Shown: piece by piece, positions 17,944-24,913 of the stretch
Layout of the letters: every line of letters starts with the position of its first letter
Position numbering within the stretch: the stretch's first letter is position 1
NCBI GenBank assembly: GCA_024686085.1
Contig: JAIBDT010000037.1
Coordinates: 1 to 32,350 of the forward strand
DNA length: 32,350 bases
Source of the DNA: Loktanella sp.
GTDB lineage: Bacteria; Pseudomonadota; Alphaproteobacteria; Rhodobacterales; Rhodobacteraceae
Reading direction: 5' to 3'
Program-made: the position numbers and the translations under genes
The notes under the pieces: generated by a model
Told to the model about the DNA's origin: nothing
Databases searched by the model: none
Seen by the model: the letters and a program-made list of their open reading frames with translations, nothing else

Positions 17944-20630
17944 TGGTGTCGTTCAATATCCTTGTTGCGGTGGCATTGCTTTACGTTGCTTTTCTCTTTG
18001 GCGTTGCATTCTTTGCAGAAAGACGCGCGCAGCGCGGCTATGGCGGTTGGTTGAAATCACCGATTGTCTACACCCTATCTCTGTCGATCTACTGTACCGC
18101 TTGGACATTCTACGGAGCGGTTGGCTATGCGGCGCGGTCGGGGTTGGAATACCTTGCAATCTACCTTGGGCCGACATTGGTCATGGTCGGGTGGTGGTGG
18201 ATCTTACGCAGGCTCGTGCGGATTGGGCGCATTCAGCGAATTACGTCGATAGCCGATTTGATTTCTTCGCGCTTTGGGAAATCGACCTCATTGGGGGTGA
18301 TTGTGACTGCGATGGCTGTCATTTCCACCACTCCTTATATCGCGTTGCAATTGCAGTCCGTGACCTTGTCGTTTGCGGTTTTCGCCGAAGCGGGAGGGGG
18401 GTCGTGGGGGCATGAAGAACTAAACGGCGCGGCCTTTGCAGTGGCGATTGGCTTGGCTGTTTTCACCGTGCTGTTTGGGACGCGCAATCTGGATGCAAAC
18501 GAGCGGCACCACGGCATCGTCATGGCGATTGCAGTCGAGGCGGTGGTGAAACTCGTGGCCTTGATGGCCGTCGGGATATTTGTGGTTTGGGGGCTCGCAG
18601 GCGGTCCAGCCCAAATGTTGCAACAAATCGATGCCTCGCCAATTGCGCAGTGGCAGCAAAGCGGCGGACGGTGGGCTAGCGTGATTTTTCTGTCAGCCGC
18701 GGCCTTTATTTGCCTGCCACGTATGTTTCAGGTTTTGGTCGTTGAGAACGTCGACGAGAGACATCTTAACGTGGCGGGGTGGGCATTTCCTGCTTATATG
18801 CTTCTTATGAGCCTCTTTGTGATCCCGATTGCGGTTGTTGGGCTGGGTATTTTTCCGTTCGGGCAAAATCCGGATCTGTTTGTTTTGACTGTTCCACTTA
18901 GCCAAGGACGCGACGGTTTGGCGATGCTGTCATTCCTCGGCGGGTTCTCATCGGCGACATCAATGGTGATTGTGTCGACAATTGCCTTGGCGACGATGGT
19001 CTCGAACCACATTGCTGTGCCAATCTGGCTCAGCACGCAGCCGGGAGGCGGGGCCAATAGGTCGGGCGACGTGCGTTACGTGATCTTGCTGTCCCGGCGC
19101 TTGTCCATCGCAGGCGTGTTGCTGTTAGGCTATCTTTACTACCGGTTTTCTGGCGGCGGTACAGCCTTGGCGGCAATCGGCTTGGTGTCGTTTTCGGGGG
19201 CGGTGCAAGTGCTACCAGCCTTGATCGGGGGCATCTTCTGGCGTGGTGCGACTCGTATCGGGGCCGCAATGGGGCTGACCACTGGCTTTATCGTTTGGGG
19301 CTGGACATTGTTTCTGCCCAGCTTCGGGATCGACGCGATTATGACACAAAGCGCGGTTGAAATCGGCCCCTTCGGGATCGGTTGGTTGCGGCCAAACGCC
19401 TTGTTCGGATTTGAAGGCATGGATAGCCTCGTCCATGGGTTTATGTGGTCCATGTTGTTGAATATGCTTATGTTCTTCTTAGGGTCTGTGTTTACGTTTC
19501 CAACTCCGCTTGAACGGTTGCAGGGCGCACAGATGGTTAACGTATTTGATTACTCGGCTGGTTCCTCCGCATGGCGCAGCAGTGCCGCAGGGGCCGAAGA
19601 CTTGATGATTATGTCTCAACGGATCATCGGCGGCACCGAGGCACAATCGTTTTTCTTGAAAGAAGCCAAGGCGCAAGGAAAAGACGGTTATCTGCCAGAT
19701 GTGACACCAGACTTTATCGAGCGGCTCGAAAGAGAACTGGCGGGCTCAGTAGGTGCGGCGACGGCACACGCAATGATTGGGCAACTAATCGAAGGAAGCG
19801 GCGTGACGGTCGAAGATTTGATTGCGGTTGCTGATGAGGCCGCACAAATCTTGGAATACTCCAATCAGCTCGAAGCAAAATCCGCCGAACAAGATCGCAC
19901 AGCGCGCGCGTTGCAGGATGCGAACGAAAAGCTGACGGCTTTATCCGTCCAAAAGGACGCATTCCTCAGCCAGATCAGCCATGAATTGCGAACCCCAATG
20001 ACCTCAATCAGGTCATTCTCCGAGATTTTGCGTGATGGCGAAACGCCTGCCGTTGAACAGGAGCGGTACGCAGGGATTATCCATGATGAGACCCTTCGGC
20101 TGACGCGATTGTTAGACGACCTTCTTGATTTGTCGGTTTTAGCTAATGGGCAAGTGACGCTTCAGGACCAAGCAGGAAACCTGCGTGACGTTCTTGACCG
20201 CTCGGTTAGTGCTGCAGGCGGGAGCGACGCCGGTTTGACCATTCTGCGTGATGGATCAAATGAAACAATCGTATTGCGCACTGATATTGACCGCTTAGCG
20301 CAGGTTTTCATCAACCTCATCAGTAACGCACGCAAGTATTGTGACGCGAACAATCCGCAGTTGCGCATTAAAGCCGCAAAAATAGAAGATCGTTATGTTG
20401 TTGATTTTGTCGATAATGGATCAGGTATCCCCGCGGGCAGCCAACAAATGATTTTTGAAAAATTTTCGCGCATTTCTGATCAATCCAAAGCAGGGGGTGC
20501 AGGGCTTGGTCTTGCGATCTGCCGCGAGATTATGGGGCGTCTTGGTGGCACCATCGGTTATTTGCCCGGTCAAAGCGGCGCCGCATTCCGTGTTGTCTTA
20601 CCAAGCACGACGATCTTAGGAAAAAGGTAA
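17943..20630 (+). CDS. Sensor histidine kinase with N-terminal sodium:solute symporter-like domain
   Basis: This is an 895-residue hybrid of the CbrA/CrbS type. Residues 1 to about 520 contain a dozen or more hydrophobic segments with symporter-family features (YCTAWTFYGAVGYAARSGLEYLAIYLGPT, then SRFGKSTSLGVIVTAMAVISTTPYIALQLQS and LSFLGGFSSATSMVIVSTIALATMVSNH). A linker with a predicted coiled coil (about 630-665) leads to the dimerisation and phospho-acceptor domain with His680 in SHELRTPMTSIRS. The ATPase domain has the N box NLISNARKY (791-799), DNGSGIP and the G box GAGLGLAI (852-859). CbrA/CrbS relatives sense or import histidine or acetate; the ligand here is unknown. It is translationally coupled to the small membrane protein and lies just before the FliM-like gene. 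Confidence 0.93.
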   Translation: MVSFNILVAVALLYVAFLFGVAFFAERRAQRGYGGWLKSPIVYTLSLSIYCTAWTFYGAVGYAARSGLEYLAIYLGPTLVMVGWWWILRRLVRIGRIQRITSIADLISSRFGKSTSLGVIVTAMAVISTTPYIALQLQSVTLSFAVFAEAGGGSWGHEELNGAAFAVAIGLAVFTVLFGTRNLDANERHHGIVMAIAVEAVVKLVALMAVGIFVVWGLAGGPAQMLQQIDASPIAQWQQSGGRWASVIFLSAAAFICLPRMFQVLVVENVDERHLNVAGWAFPAYMLLMSLFVIPIAVVGLGIFPFGQNPDLFVLTVPLSQGRDGLAMLSFLGGFSSATSMVIVSTIALATMVSNHIAVPIWLSTQPGGGANRSGDVRYVILLSRRLSIAGVLLLGYLYYRFSGGGTALAAIGLVSFSGAVQVLPALIGGIFWRGATRIGAAMGLTTGFIVWGWTLFLPSFGIDAIMTQSAVEIGPFGIGWLRPNALFGFEGMDSLVHGFMWSMLLNMLMFFLGSVFTFPTPLERLQGAQMVNVFDYSAGSSAWRSSAAGAEDLMIMSQRIIGGTEAQSFFLKEAKAQGKDGYLPDVTPDFIERLERELAGSVGAATAHAMIGQLIEGSGVTVEDLIAVADEAAQILEYSNQLEAKSAEQDRTARALQDANEKLTALSVQKDAFLSQISHELRTPMTSIRSFSEILRDGETPAVEQERYAGIIHDETLRLTRLLDDLLDLSVLANGQVTLQDQAGNLRDVLDRSVSAAGGSDAGLTILRDGSNETIVLRTDIDRLAQVFINLISNARKYCDANNPQLRIKAAKIEDRYVVDFVDNGSGIPAGSQQMIFEKFSRISDQSKAGGAGLGLAICREIMGRLGGTIGYLPGQSGAAFRVVLPSTTILGKR

Positions 20631-20684
20631 CAGTTAACGGGTTATGGTCACCAAAGTATTGGTTAATTGGCGCTGTAGATATCC

Positions 20685-21611
20685 GTGGACAATCAAACAT
20701 CTATCCTTGCCCGTATGGCGGTGCGACAGGCACCTTTGACATCTGATGTGCCGTTGACGTCTTCGCGTGCTTTACGTGTGGCGATGACCCGCGCTGCGGA
20801 TAAGGCACTGGGCCTGTCTTTGTCGGTCACAAGCGTGGGCGAGGAAACTCTTCAACTTGAAGCTGTTATCGAGACCCTTCCAAACGATTACCTTTACGCG
20901 GGGCTCCTGCGGTTGGGCGAAGTCACAGGGTTTATCGGTTTGGATGCCCAGATGCGGGCTGCTGTTATCGAAATGCAGACCATCGGTAGCCTTTCAAAAT
21001 CACCACAAATCGAGCGGTCTCCGACAACGACCGATATGGTGTTGGCAGCGCCCGTCTGTGAAATGCTCCTTAAATTGCTGCCTGAAACCACGGCAGGGTC
21101 TGATTTGGACGGATGGGTCGACGATGTGTCGCTGGGCGATCCTTTTGATAGCCTGCGATCTGTCGGACTTGCACTGGAAGATGCGGATTATCGTTTAATG
21201 CGTTTGACCATTGATTTGGACGTGGGCGAACGCCTTGGCGAAATCATTCTGGCGCTTCCTAACCATACATCGCAGCCGATTGTTCCGGAAACGGATCTGG
21301 GAGATAGCGGATGGGACATTAAAATGAACCGTGCGGTCATCAATGCGCCAGCGACGCTTGATGCAATCTTATGCCGGACGAAGCTTACGATTGGTCAGGT
21401 GAATACGCTGCAAGTGGGCGATGTTTTGCCCCTCTACGGGGCTACCGTATCGTCTGTGCGATTATTTGCACCCGAAGGAGTCGAAGTCGGCTCCGCAAGG
21501 TTGGGGCAATCCGGAGGGCTGAGAGCGGTCCGGTTAGAAACCCCGGTCGCCACCGTCATGCGCGACATTCCCCCGCCAAAAACGGGGGAAGCCGTTTTGC
21601 AAGCCGACTAG
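20685..21611 (+). CDS. Orphan FliM/FliN-like (SpoA-domain) protein
   Basis: This protein has about 308 residues. The C-terminal part (about 213-285: ATLDAILCRTKLTIGQVNTL, then QVGDVLPLYG and VRLFAPEGVEVGSARLG) fits the SpoA surface-presentation domain of FliN and the FliM C-terminus. The middle (LTIDLDVGERLGEIILALP, about 174-192) resembles the FliM core before the SpoA domain. The N-terminal CheY-binding motif of FliM (LSQxEIDxL) is absent. A GTG start is used; an ATG at 20715 is an alternative, and neither has a strong ribosome binding site. There are no other flagellar genes nearby. Its position 54 bases after the kinase suggests it is the output partner of this signalling system. The 3' end shares CTAG with the stop of the convergent Blh gene. 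Confidence 0.75.
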   Translation: MDNQTSILARMAVRQAPLTSDVPLTSSRALRVAMTRAADKALGLSLSVTSVGEETLQLEAVIETLPNDYLYAGLLRLGEVTGFIGLDAQMRAAVIEMQTIGSLSKSPQIERSPTTTDMVLAAPVCEMLLKLLPETTAGSDLDGWVDDVSLGDPFDSLRSVGLALEDADYRLMRLTIDLDVGERLGEIILALPNHTSQPIVPETDLGDSGWDIKMNRAVINAPATLDAILCRTKLTIGQVNTLQVGDVLPLYGATVSSVRLFAPEGVEVGSARLGQSGGLRAVRLETPVATVMRDIPPPKTGEAVLQAD

Positions 21612-22036
21612 TTTTGAGCCGCCAACATATCAAGTTGGCCACGCATGCCGCCCAAGTCATAACCAGCGGATGCCGTTGCCGCCAAAATATCGTCCGTCGA
21701 CATTTTCCCCGCTTGGGATAGAGACCAAACAATCGATGAGCGTGTTCCTGATGCGCAATAGGCCAACACCGGACCGCCCGCTGCAACCATCGCGGCTGCT
21801 TGATCCTTCACCATCTGCATGTTCAGGCCTTGGTGCGTAACGGGGATGCGCGTGAAAGTTAACCCCGCAGCCTCAGCGGCGATTTTGATGACATCCGCTT
21901 GATGGGTCGGCGGTACTTCGGCATCCGGACGATTGCAGATAACTCCTTTAAAGCCGGCCGCAGCAATCGCGGGCAGGTCGTTGGGGTCAATCTGGGGGCT
22001 GACCGCGTAGTCAGGGGTAATGTGCTTAATATCCAT
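21608..22036 (-). CDS. TIGR01244-family (Blh-type) phosphatase/sulfurtransferase-like protein
   Basis: This is a 142-residue domain of the DUF442/TIGR01244 family with a tyrosine-phosphatase-like fold and the signature Cys94-x5-related loop CASGTRS (Cys94, Arg99). In Xylella and Agrobacterium this domain is fused to a metallo-beta-lactamase (persulfide dioxygenase) in Blh, inside the BigR-controlled sulfide detoxification operon. Here it stands alone, beside two YeeE/YedE genes and a BigR-like repressor. The family start MDIKHITPDYAVSPQI is typical, with GGAAGAAG as ribosome binding site. It probably transfers sulfane sulfur or acts as a rhodanese-like enzyme, an inference from family context. 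Confidence 0.88.
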   Translation of the reverse strand: MDIKHITPDYAVSPQIDPNDLPAIAAAGFKGVICNRPDAEVPPTHQADVIKIAAEAAGLTFTRIPVTHQGLNMQMVKDQAAAMVAAGGPVLAYCASGTRSSIVWSLSQAGKMSTDDILAATASAGYDLGGMRGQLDMLAAQN

Positions 22037-22062
22037 TTTACTTCTTCCGCTTCACGATTTAA

Positions 22063-22476
22063 TTAATCTAGCTTGGCACGCAGTGGGGGTGCCATAAGCA
22101 TACCAGCAAGCATGGCCAGCAAGAATACGAAACCGCCAACGCCACCAAAGGTGATCGAGGCGAGGGCAGGGCCAGGGCAAAGGCCAACAAGCCCCCAACC
22201 AGCGCCAAACATCACCGATCCAATGACCAATTTGCGACCAAGGACAGGGTTAGGCTTTTCAGGGAACGCGCCACCAAGTGCAGGCTTGCGGCCCTCCGTG
22301 ATGCGCCAAGCGATTGCCATCGGAATGATCGCGCCGCCCATAACAAAAGCAAGGGTCGGATCCCAATCACCAAAGACGTCCAGCCATCCCTGGACCTTTT
22401 TCGTGTTCGTCATCCCTGAGATCAGCAAACCAGCGCCAAACATCGCGCCCGCGATCAATGCTGCAATATTCCGCAT
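22063..22476 (-). CDS. YeeE/YedE-family membrane protein, second half-transporter (PmpB-like)
   Basis: This is a 137-residue membrane protein with four or so helices and a conserved Cys100 in the motif GLCPGPA, the hallmark of the second half of YeeE/YedE transporters. These move thiosulfate or persulfide-like sulfur. The full-length relatives (for example E. coli YeeE) carry both halves in one chain; here they are two genes. It overlaps the upstream half by one base (TAATG), so the two are made together. The segment TEGRKPALGGAFPEKPNPVLGRK (60-82) is a cytoplasmic or periplasmic loop. It starts at a clear ATG. Confidence 0.92.
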   Translation of the reverse strand: MRNIAALIAGAMFGAGLLISGMTNTKKVQGWLDVFGDWDPTLAFVMGGAIIPMAIAWRITEGRKPALGGAFPEKPNPVLGRKLVIGSVMFGAGWGLVGLCPGPALASITFGGVGGFVFLLAMLAGMLMAPPLRAKLD

Positions 22477-22907
22477 TAGATTACTCCTAGAACATGTTTA
22501 AAGATGATCATCGTGAGACCACCTGCGCCAATATAAAAGACTGTTGCGACAATGCCGCGGAGCGACATGCGCGAAATACCGCAGACACCATGGCCCGACG
22601 TGCAGCCATTCGCGATTCGCGTGCCGATGCCGACCAACAGGCCCGCGACAATAATCACCGGAATGTTGCCTGTTACGTTTGTTGGCTTCAATCCAAACAT
22701 CAGCGTCATCAGGGCAGGGGCGACCACAAGTCCTGCTATCCAAAATGCGCGTTCTTGCCAGTTGCCTAATCCAGACTTGTCAACCAATCCACCGATCAAG
22801 CCAGACGCACCCATTACCTTGCCATTCACGAGCAGGAAAATAGCGGCAGAGGTGCCGATCAGCCCCCCGCCTATTAATCCCATTAACCAATCTTGGTTCA
22901 TTTTCAT
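22476..22907 (-). CDS. YeeE/YedE-family membrane protein, first half-transporter (PmpA-like)
   Basis: This is the 143-residue companion of the preceding protein. The diagnostic motif is NGCTSGHGVCGISR (Cys102 and Cys109), the sulfur-relay cysteines of the first YeeE half. About four membrane helices are visible. It is the first gene of the operon with the second YeeE half and the Blh-type gene, and is transcribed away from the BigR/SqrR-like regulator, with a 106-base intergenic region that should contain its promoter and the repressor site. The ATG has a short upstream AAGGAATG stretch as ribosome binding site. Confidence 0.92.
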   Translation of the reverse strand: MKMNQDWLMGLIGGGLIGTSAAIFLLVNGKVMGASGLIGGLVDKSGLGNWQERAFWIAGLVVAPALMTLMFGLKPTNVTGNIPVIIVAGLLVGIGTRIANGCTSGHGVCGISRMSLRGIVATVFYIGAGGLTMIIFKHVLGVI

Positions 22908-22967
22908 TCCTTAATATTTGATGCGCATCTCGTTGCGCGCTGACCGATACTTATAGAGTCGAATAAA

Positions 22968-22987
22968 ACATTTCAATCTTGCAATGT
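22968..22987. promoter_or_regulatory. Candidate BigR/SqrR operator in the divergent promoter region
   Basis: ACATT (22968-22972) and AATGT (22983-22987) are inverted repeats separated by 10 bases, in an AT-rich region between the repressor gene and the YeeE operon. The core geometry ATT-N10-AAT is the same as the reported SqrR motif ATTC-N8-GAAT. Weak promoter-like elements for the YeeE operon (TTGAAA and TATAAG on the minus strand, 15 bases apart) lie beside it. Confidence 0.4.
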
Positions 22988-23013
22988 ATTATTTTGTAAT
23001 TTATATTTGGGTC

Positions 23014-23331
23014 ATGCGAAATAAACTGACGCAAGATCCCGACCCAATGGACGCAGCCGCAGAAGATGCGGCAGCGGTCCTGAAAGCTTTGTCAAACCCT
23101 AGTCGACTGCGAATCCTCTGTGCCTTGGTGCCGGGTGAAAAGACGGTCACGGAAATCGAGGCCGCCATCGGCGCATCACAATCATATGTCTCAGGGCAAT
23201 TGCTGCGATTGCGCGGCGAGGGGCTTGTGGCATGTGACCGTGATGGACGGGTTATGCGGTATCGGCTGGCCGACGCGCGGGTGCGGCCAATTCTCGAGCG
23301 TTTGTACGAAGTGTTCTGCCCGTTAGATTAG
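23014..23331 (+). CDS. bigR: ArsR-family repressor of the BigR/SqrR (persulfide-sensing) type
   Basis: This is a winged-helix repressor of about 105 residues. The helix-turn-helix is TVTEIEAAIGASQSYVSGQLLRLRGEGLV, and the N-terminal AAVLKALSNPSRLRILCAL is typical of the group. Two cysteines, in RILCAL and LYEVFCPLD, are 66 residues apart, exactly the spacing of the persulfide-sensing pair in Rhodobacter SqrR (Cys41/Cys107) and Xylella BigR. Reactive sulfur links them and releases DNA in those proteins. A third cysteine is in LVACDRDG. The ATG at 23014 was preferred; an ATG at 22984 adds ten hydrophobic residues unlike the family. It is divergent from the sulfur-transport operon, and its 3' end overlaps the small membrane protein gene by four bases. 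Confidence 0.9.
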   Translation: MRNKLTQDPDPMDAAAEDAAAVLKALSNPSRLRILCALVPGEKTVTEIEAAIGASQSYVSGQLLRLRGEGLVACDRDGRVMRYRLADARVRPILERLYEVFCPLD

Positions 23332-23537
23332 GCCAGAACAATCCCGACAACGACCAGCATCAAGCCGATAACCGATACCAGCAAAGCGGCCAAATTGATG
23401 GGCAGCAGTTTTCCCAAACGCGCACGCAACTCGGCGTCGTCCAACTTTGCACGTTTTGCACGTGCAACGGCGATGATGCTGTAAATGATGCCGATTAGGC
23501 CCAAGATTGACAGTGTTGCACCGGCCAAGATAATCAT
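23328..23537 (-). CDS. Small two-helix membrane protein (69 aa)
   Basis: This is a 69-residue protein of unknown function. Two hydrophobic helices (about 5-23 and 48-68) flank a basic/acidic loop (RAKRAKLDDAELRARLGK), a helical-hairpin layout. The ATG follows AAGGGA at good spacing, which supports it as real. It is convergent with the BigR/SqrR-like regulator, overlapping it by four bases. A palindrome of the SqrR type lies 23 bases upstream of its start, so it may belong to the same regulon; that is inference. Confidence 0.75.
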   Translation of the reverse strand: MIILAGATLSILGLIGIIYSIIAVARAKRAKLDDAELRARLGKLLPINLAALLVSVIGLMLVVVGIVLA

Positions 23538-23559
23538 CGCATTCCCTTTGGATTAGATC

Positions 23560-23579
23560 GTATTCCGCGTAACGAATAC
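23560..23579. promoter_or_regulatory. Perfect ATTC-N8-GAAT palindrome upstream of the small membrane protein gene
   Basis: GTATTC (23560-23565) and GAATAC (23574-23579) are perfect 6-base arms separated by 8 bases. The core is exactly ATTC-N8-GAAT, which I recall as the published binding motif of the sulfide-responsive SqrR repressor of Rhodobacter. It lies between the divergent small membrane protein gene (start 23537) and gapR (start 23654). Confidence 0.5.
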
Positions 23580-23653
23580 TGGACTGCTTCGCAAGGGTTG
23601 CGGGGATCGTGCCTGCGGGCTAGGGAAGATGCAAACAGCTACAGGAGCGTCCT

Positions 23654-23911
23654 ATGGATAATGCAGTTACTGATACACCAACAAATGTCGCCGGCGAAGA
23701 GCTGCGCCAATTCATCGAACGCTACGAGCGGCTCGAAGCGGAAAAGAAAGACATTGCTGATGGTCAAAAAGAGATCATGGCAGAGGCAAAGGGCCGCGGC
23801 TACGACACCAAGGTGCTGCGCAAAGTGATCGCAATCCGCAAGCGTGACGCCAATGACCTTGCCGAAGAAGAAGCGGTGATGGAAATCTACATGGCTGCAC
23901 TTGGCATGTAA
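23654..23911 (+). CDS. gapR: GapR-like nucleoid-associated protein (DUF2312)
   Basis: This is an 85-residue DUF2312 protein. In Caulobacter the family member GapR is a small dimer/tetramer that clamps overtwisted DNA ahead of replication and transcription and stimulates topoisomerases. Family features are GEELRQFIERYERLEAEKKDIADGQKEIMAEAKGRGYDTKVLRKVI as a long N-terminal helix, then RKRDANDLAEEEAVMEIYMAALGM. The length is close to Caulobacter GapR (89). The ATG follows AGGAG at 7-base spacing. A strong bidirectional terminator follows. It is single-standing and probably constitutively expressed. Confidence 0.95.
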   Translation: MDNAVTDTPTNVAGEELRQFIERYERLEAEKKDIADGQKEIMAEAKGRGYDTKVLRKVIAIRKRDANDLAEEEAVMEIYMAALGM

Positions 23912-23919
23912 TTTAATGA

Positions 23920-23950
23920 GGCGCAGATGATCTCTGCGCCTTGCTTTCTT
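23920..23950. terminator. Bidirectional terminator between gapR and the sulfotransferase-like gene
   Basis: GGCGCAGA (23920-23927) and TCTGCGCC (23933-23940) form a perfect 8-base-pair stem with a 5-base loop. On the plus strand it is followed by TTGCTTTCTT. On the minus strand the stem is followed by TCATTAAATT. It lies between convergent genes and can serve both. Confidence 0.8.
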
Positions 23951-24824
23951 AGGGGGCGATAAACGTAACGCCGGGTAGTTGCTCGATAAAATCTACGTCA
24001 TTTTCGTAGATTTGTGACAATTCCTCGACCATATGATCCGTCATGCCCGGCATGTCGACGGTCTCTTCGATTTTATCTTCCACCGCATATTTGTCCAAGA
24101 ACGCAGCAATAACGCGGCGCTTTTGCGCTTCTGACTTTGGCGGGTGTGATCTCAGGTAGTTCAAAAACCGGTTCATCCCCTCGTCAGACATGATCGACGC
24201 AAGCAGATCAAATCCACCCGTAATTTTTTGATCCCTCTCGACACCTGAAATAGCTCGTAAGATTTCCGCCCATATCAAAGGCGTGTCTTCATTGCACCAG
24301 ACTGTCAATTTTGTTTGCGGAAACATGTGTTGGATGCGGCGGACAAGGTCGGACCATCTGATTTGTGTCGGGTGCAGACCCTTGAGGTAAGCGTCAGGCG
24401 TATCAGCTTTTGATTCCGCAAATGCGACAGGCAAAAACGTCGCAGGGTTGCGCAATGCGAGGAAAATCTCGATGTCGTCTTCCGGAAACAGCAGGTGCAG
24501 GGCGGACAGTTTTGATTCTGCCTGCTCGTAAAAGATGCCGCGGTCAAAGATTCGGTTTGCGATACATATGAAATTGGCGTTGCTTAAAACAACGCGTGAT
24601 GCGTCATCATCGTCGATAATGGCATCCAGCAAAATTCCGCGGGTATTTGCAGCGGGTGGTGCGCCATTCAGGTTCTGAATTGTTTCGCGCAAAAGCCTAC
24701 GATACTTTCCAGGACCCGGTATCTTGATGCCATCCGCAGAAAAACTGCCCGCGTTTTTCAGCAGGGACTTTAGGATTCTATCATCGTCGGTGCAATTTGC
24801 GCCGATATGGAGTGCGATTTGCAT
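23949..24824 (-). CDS. Conserved hypothetical protein, possibly sulfotransferase-like
   Basis: This is a cytoplasmic protein of about 291 residues whose function I cannot assign. It begins MQIALHIGANCTDDDRILKSLL, which resembles the first strand and phosphosulfate-binding loop of sulfotransferase-fold proteins (H-I-G-x-x-K-T-G type), but the usual Lys-Thr-Gly is replaced by Asn-Cys-Thr-Asp. Other features are GIKIPGPGKYRRLLRETI (32-49 of the short form), IFLALRNPATFLPVAF (a strand followed by Arg-Asn-Pro, as in the second substrate-binding motif of sulfotransferases) and LTVWCNEDTPLIWAEIL. It might start at 24863 or 24845; no start has a good ribosome binding site. Divergent from the ABC permease with a 90-base gap. 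Confidence 0.75.
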   Translation of the reverse strand: MQIALHIGANCTDDDRILKSLLKNAGSFSADGIKIPGPGKYRRLLRETIQNLNGAPPAANTRGILLDAIIDDDDASRVVLSNANFICIANRIFDRGIFYEQAESKLSALHLLFPEDDIEIFLALRNPATFLPVAFAESKADTPDAYLKGLHPTQIRWSDLVRRIQHMFPQTKLTVWCNEDTPLIWAEILRAISGVERDQKITGGFDLLASIMSDEGMNRFLNYLRSHPPKSEAQKRRVIAAFLDKYAVEDKIEETVDMPGMTDHMVEELSQIYENDVDFIEQLPGVTFIAP

Positions 24825-24913
24825 GTGCTCTGGCCGTCTTTTCATTTTGATTGCCACTATCATAGTGGGATTTCTGGACAGTTAAACTGCTTTCCGATAA
24901 TTGCGGTTTTGTA

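Noticed and set aside
20631..20684. CtrA-type binding sites upstream of the FliM-like gene
   Set aside because: TTAA elements occur (GTTAACG, GGTTAATT) but not at the required 7-base spacing.
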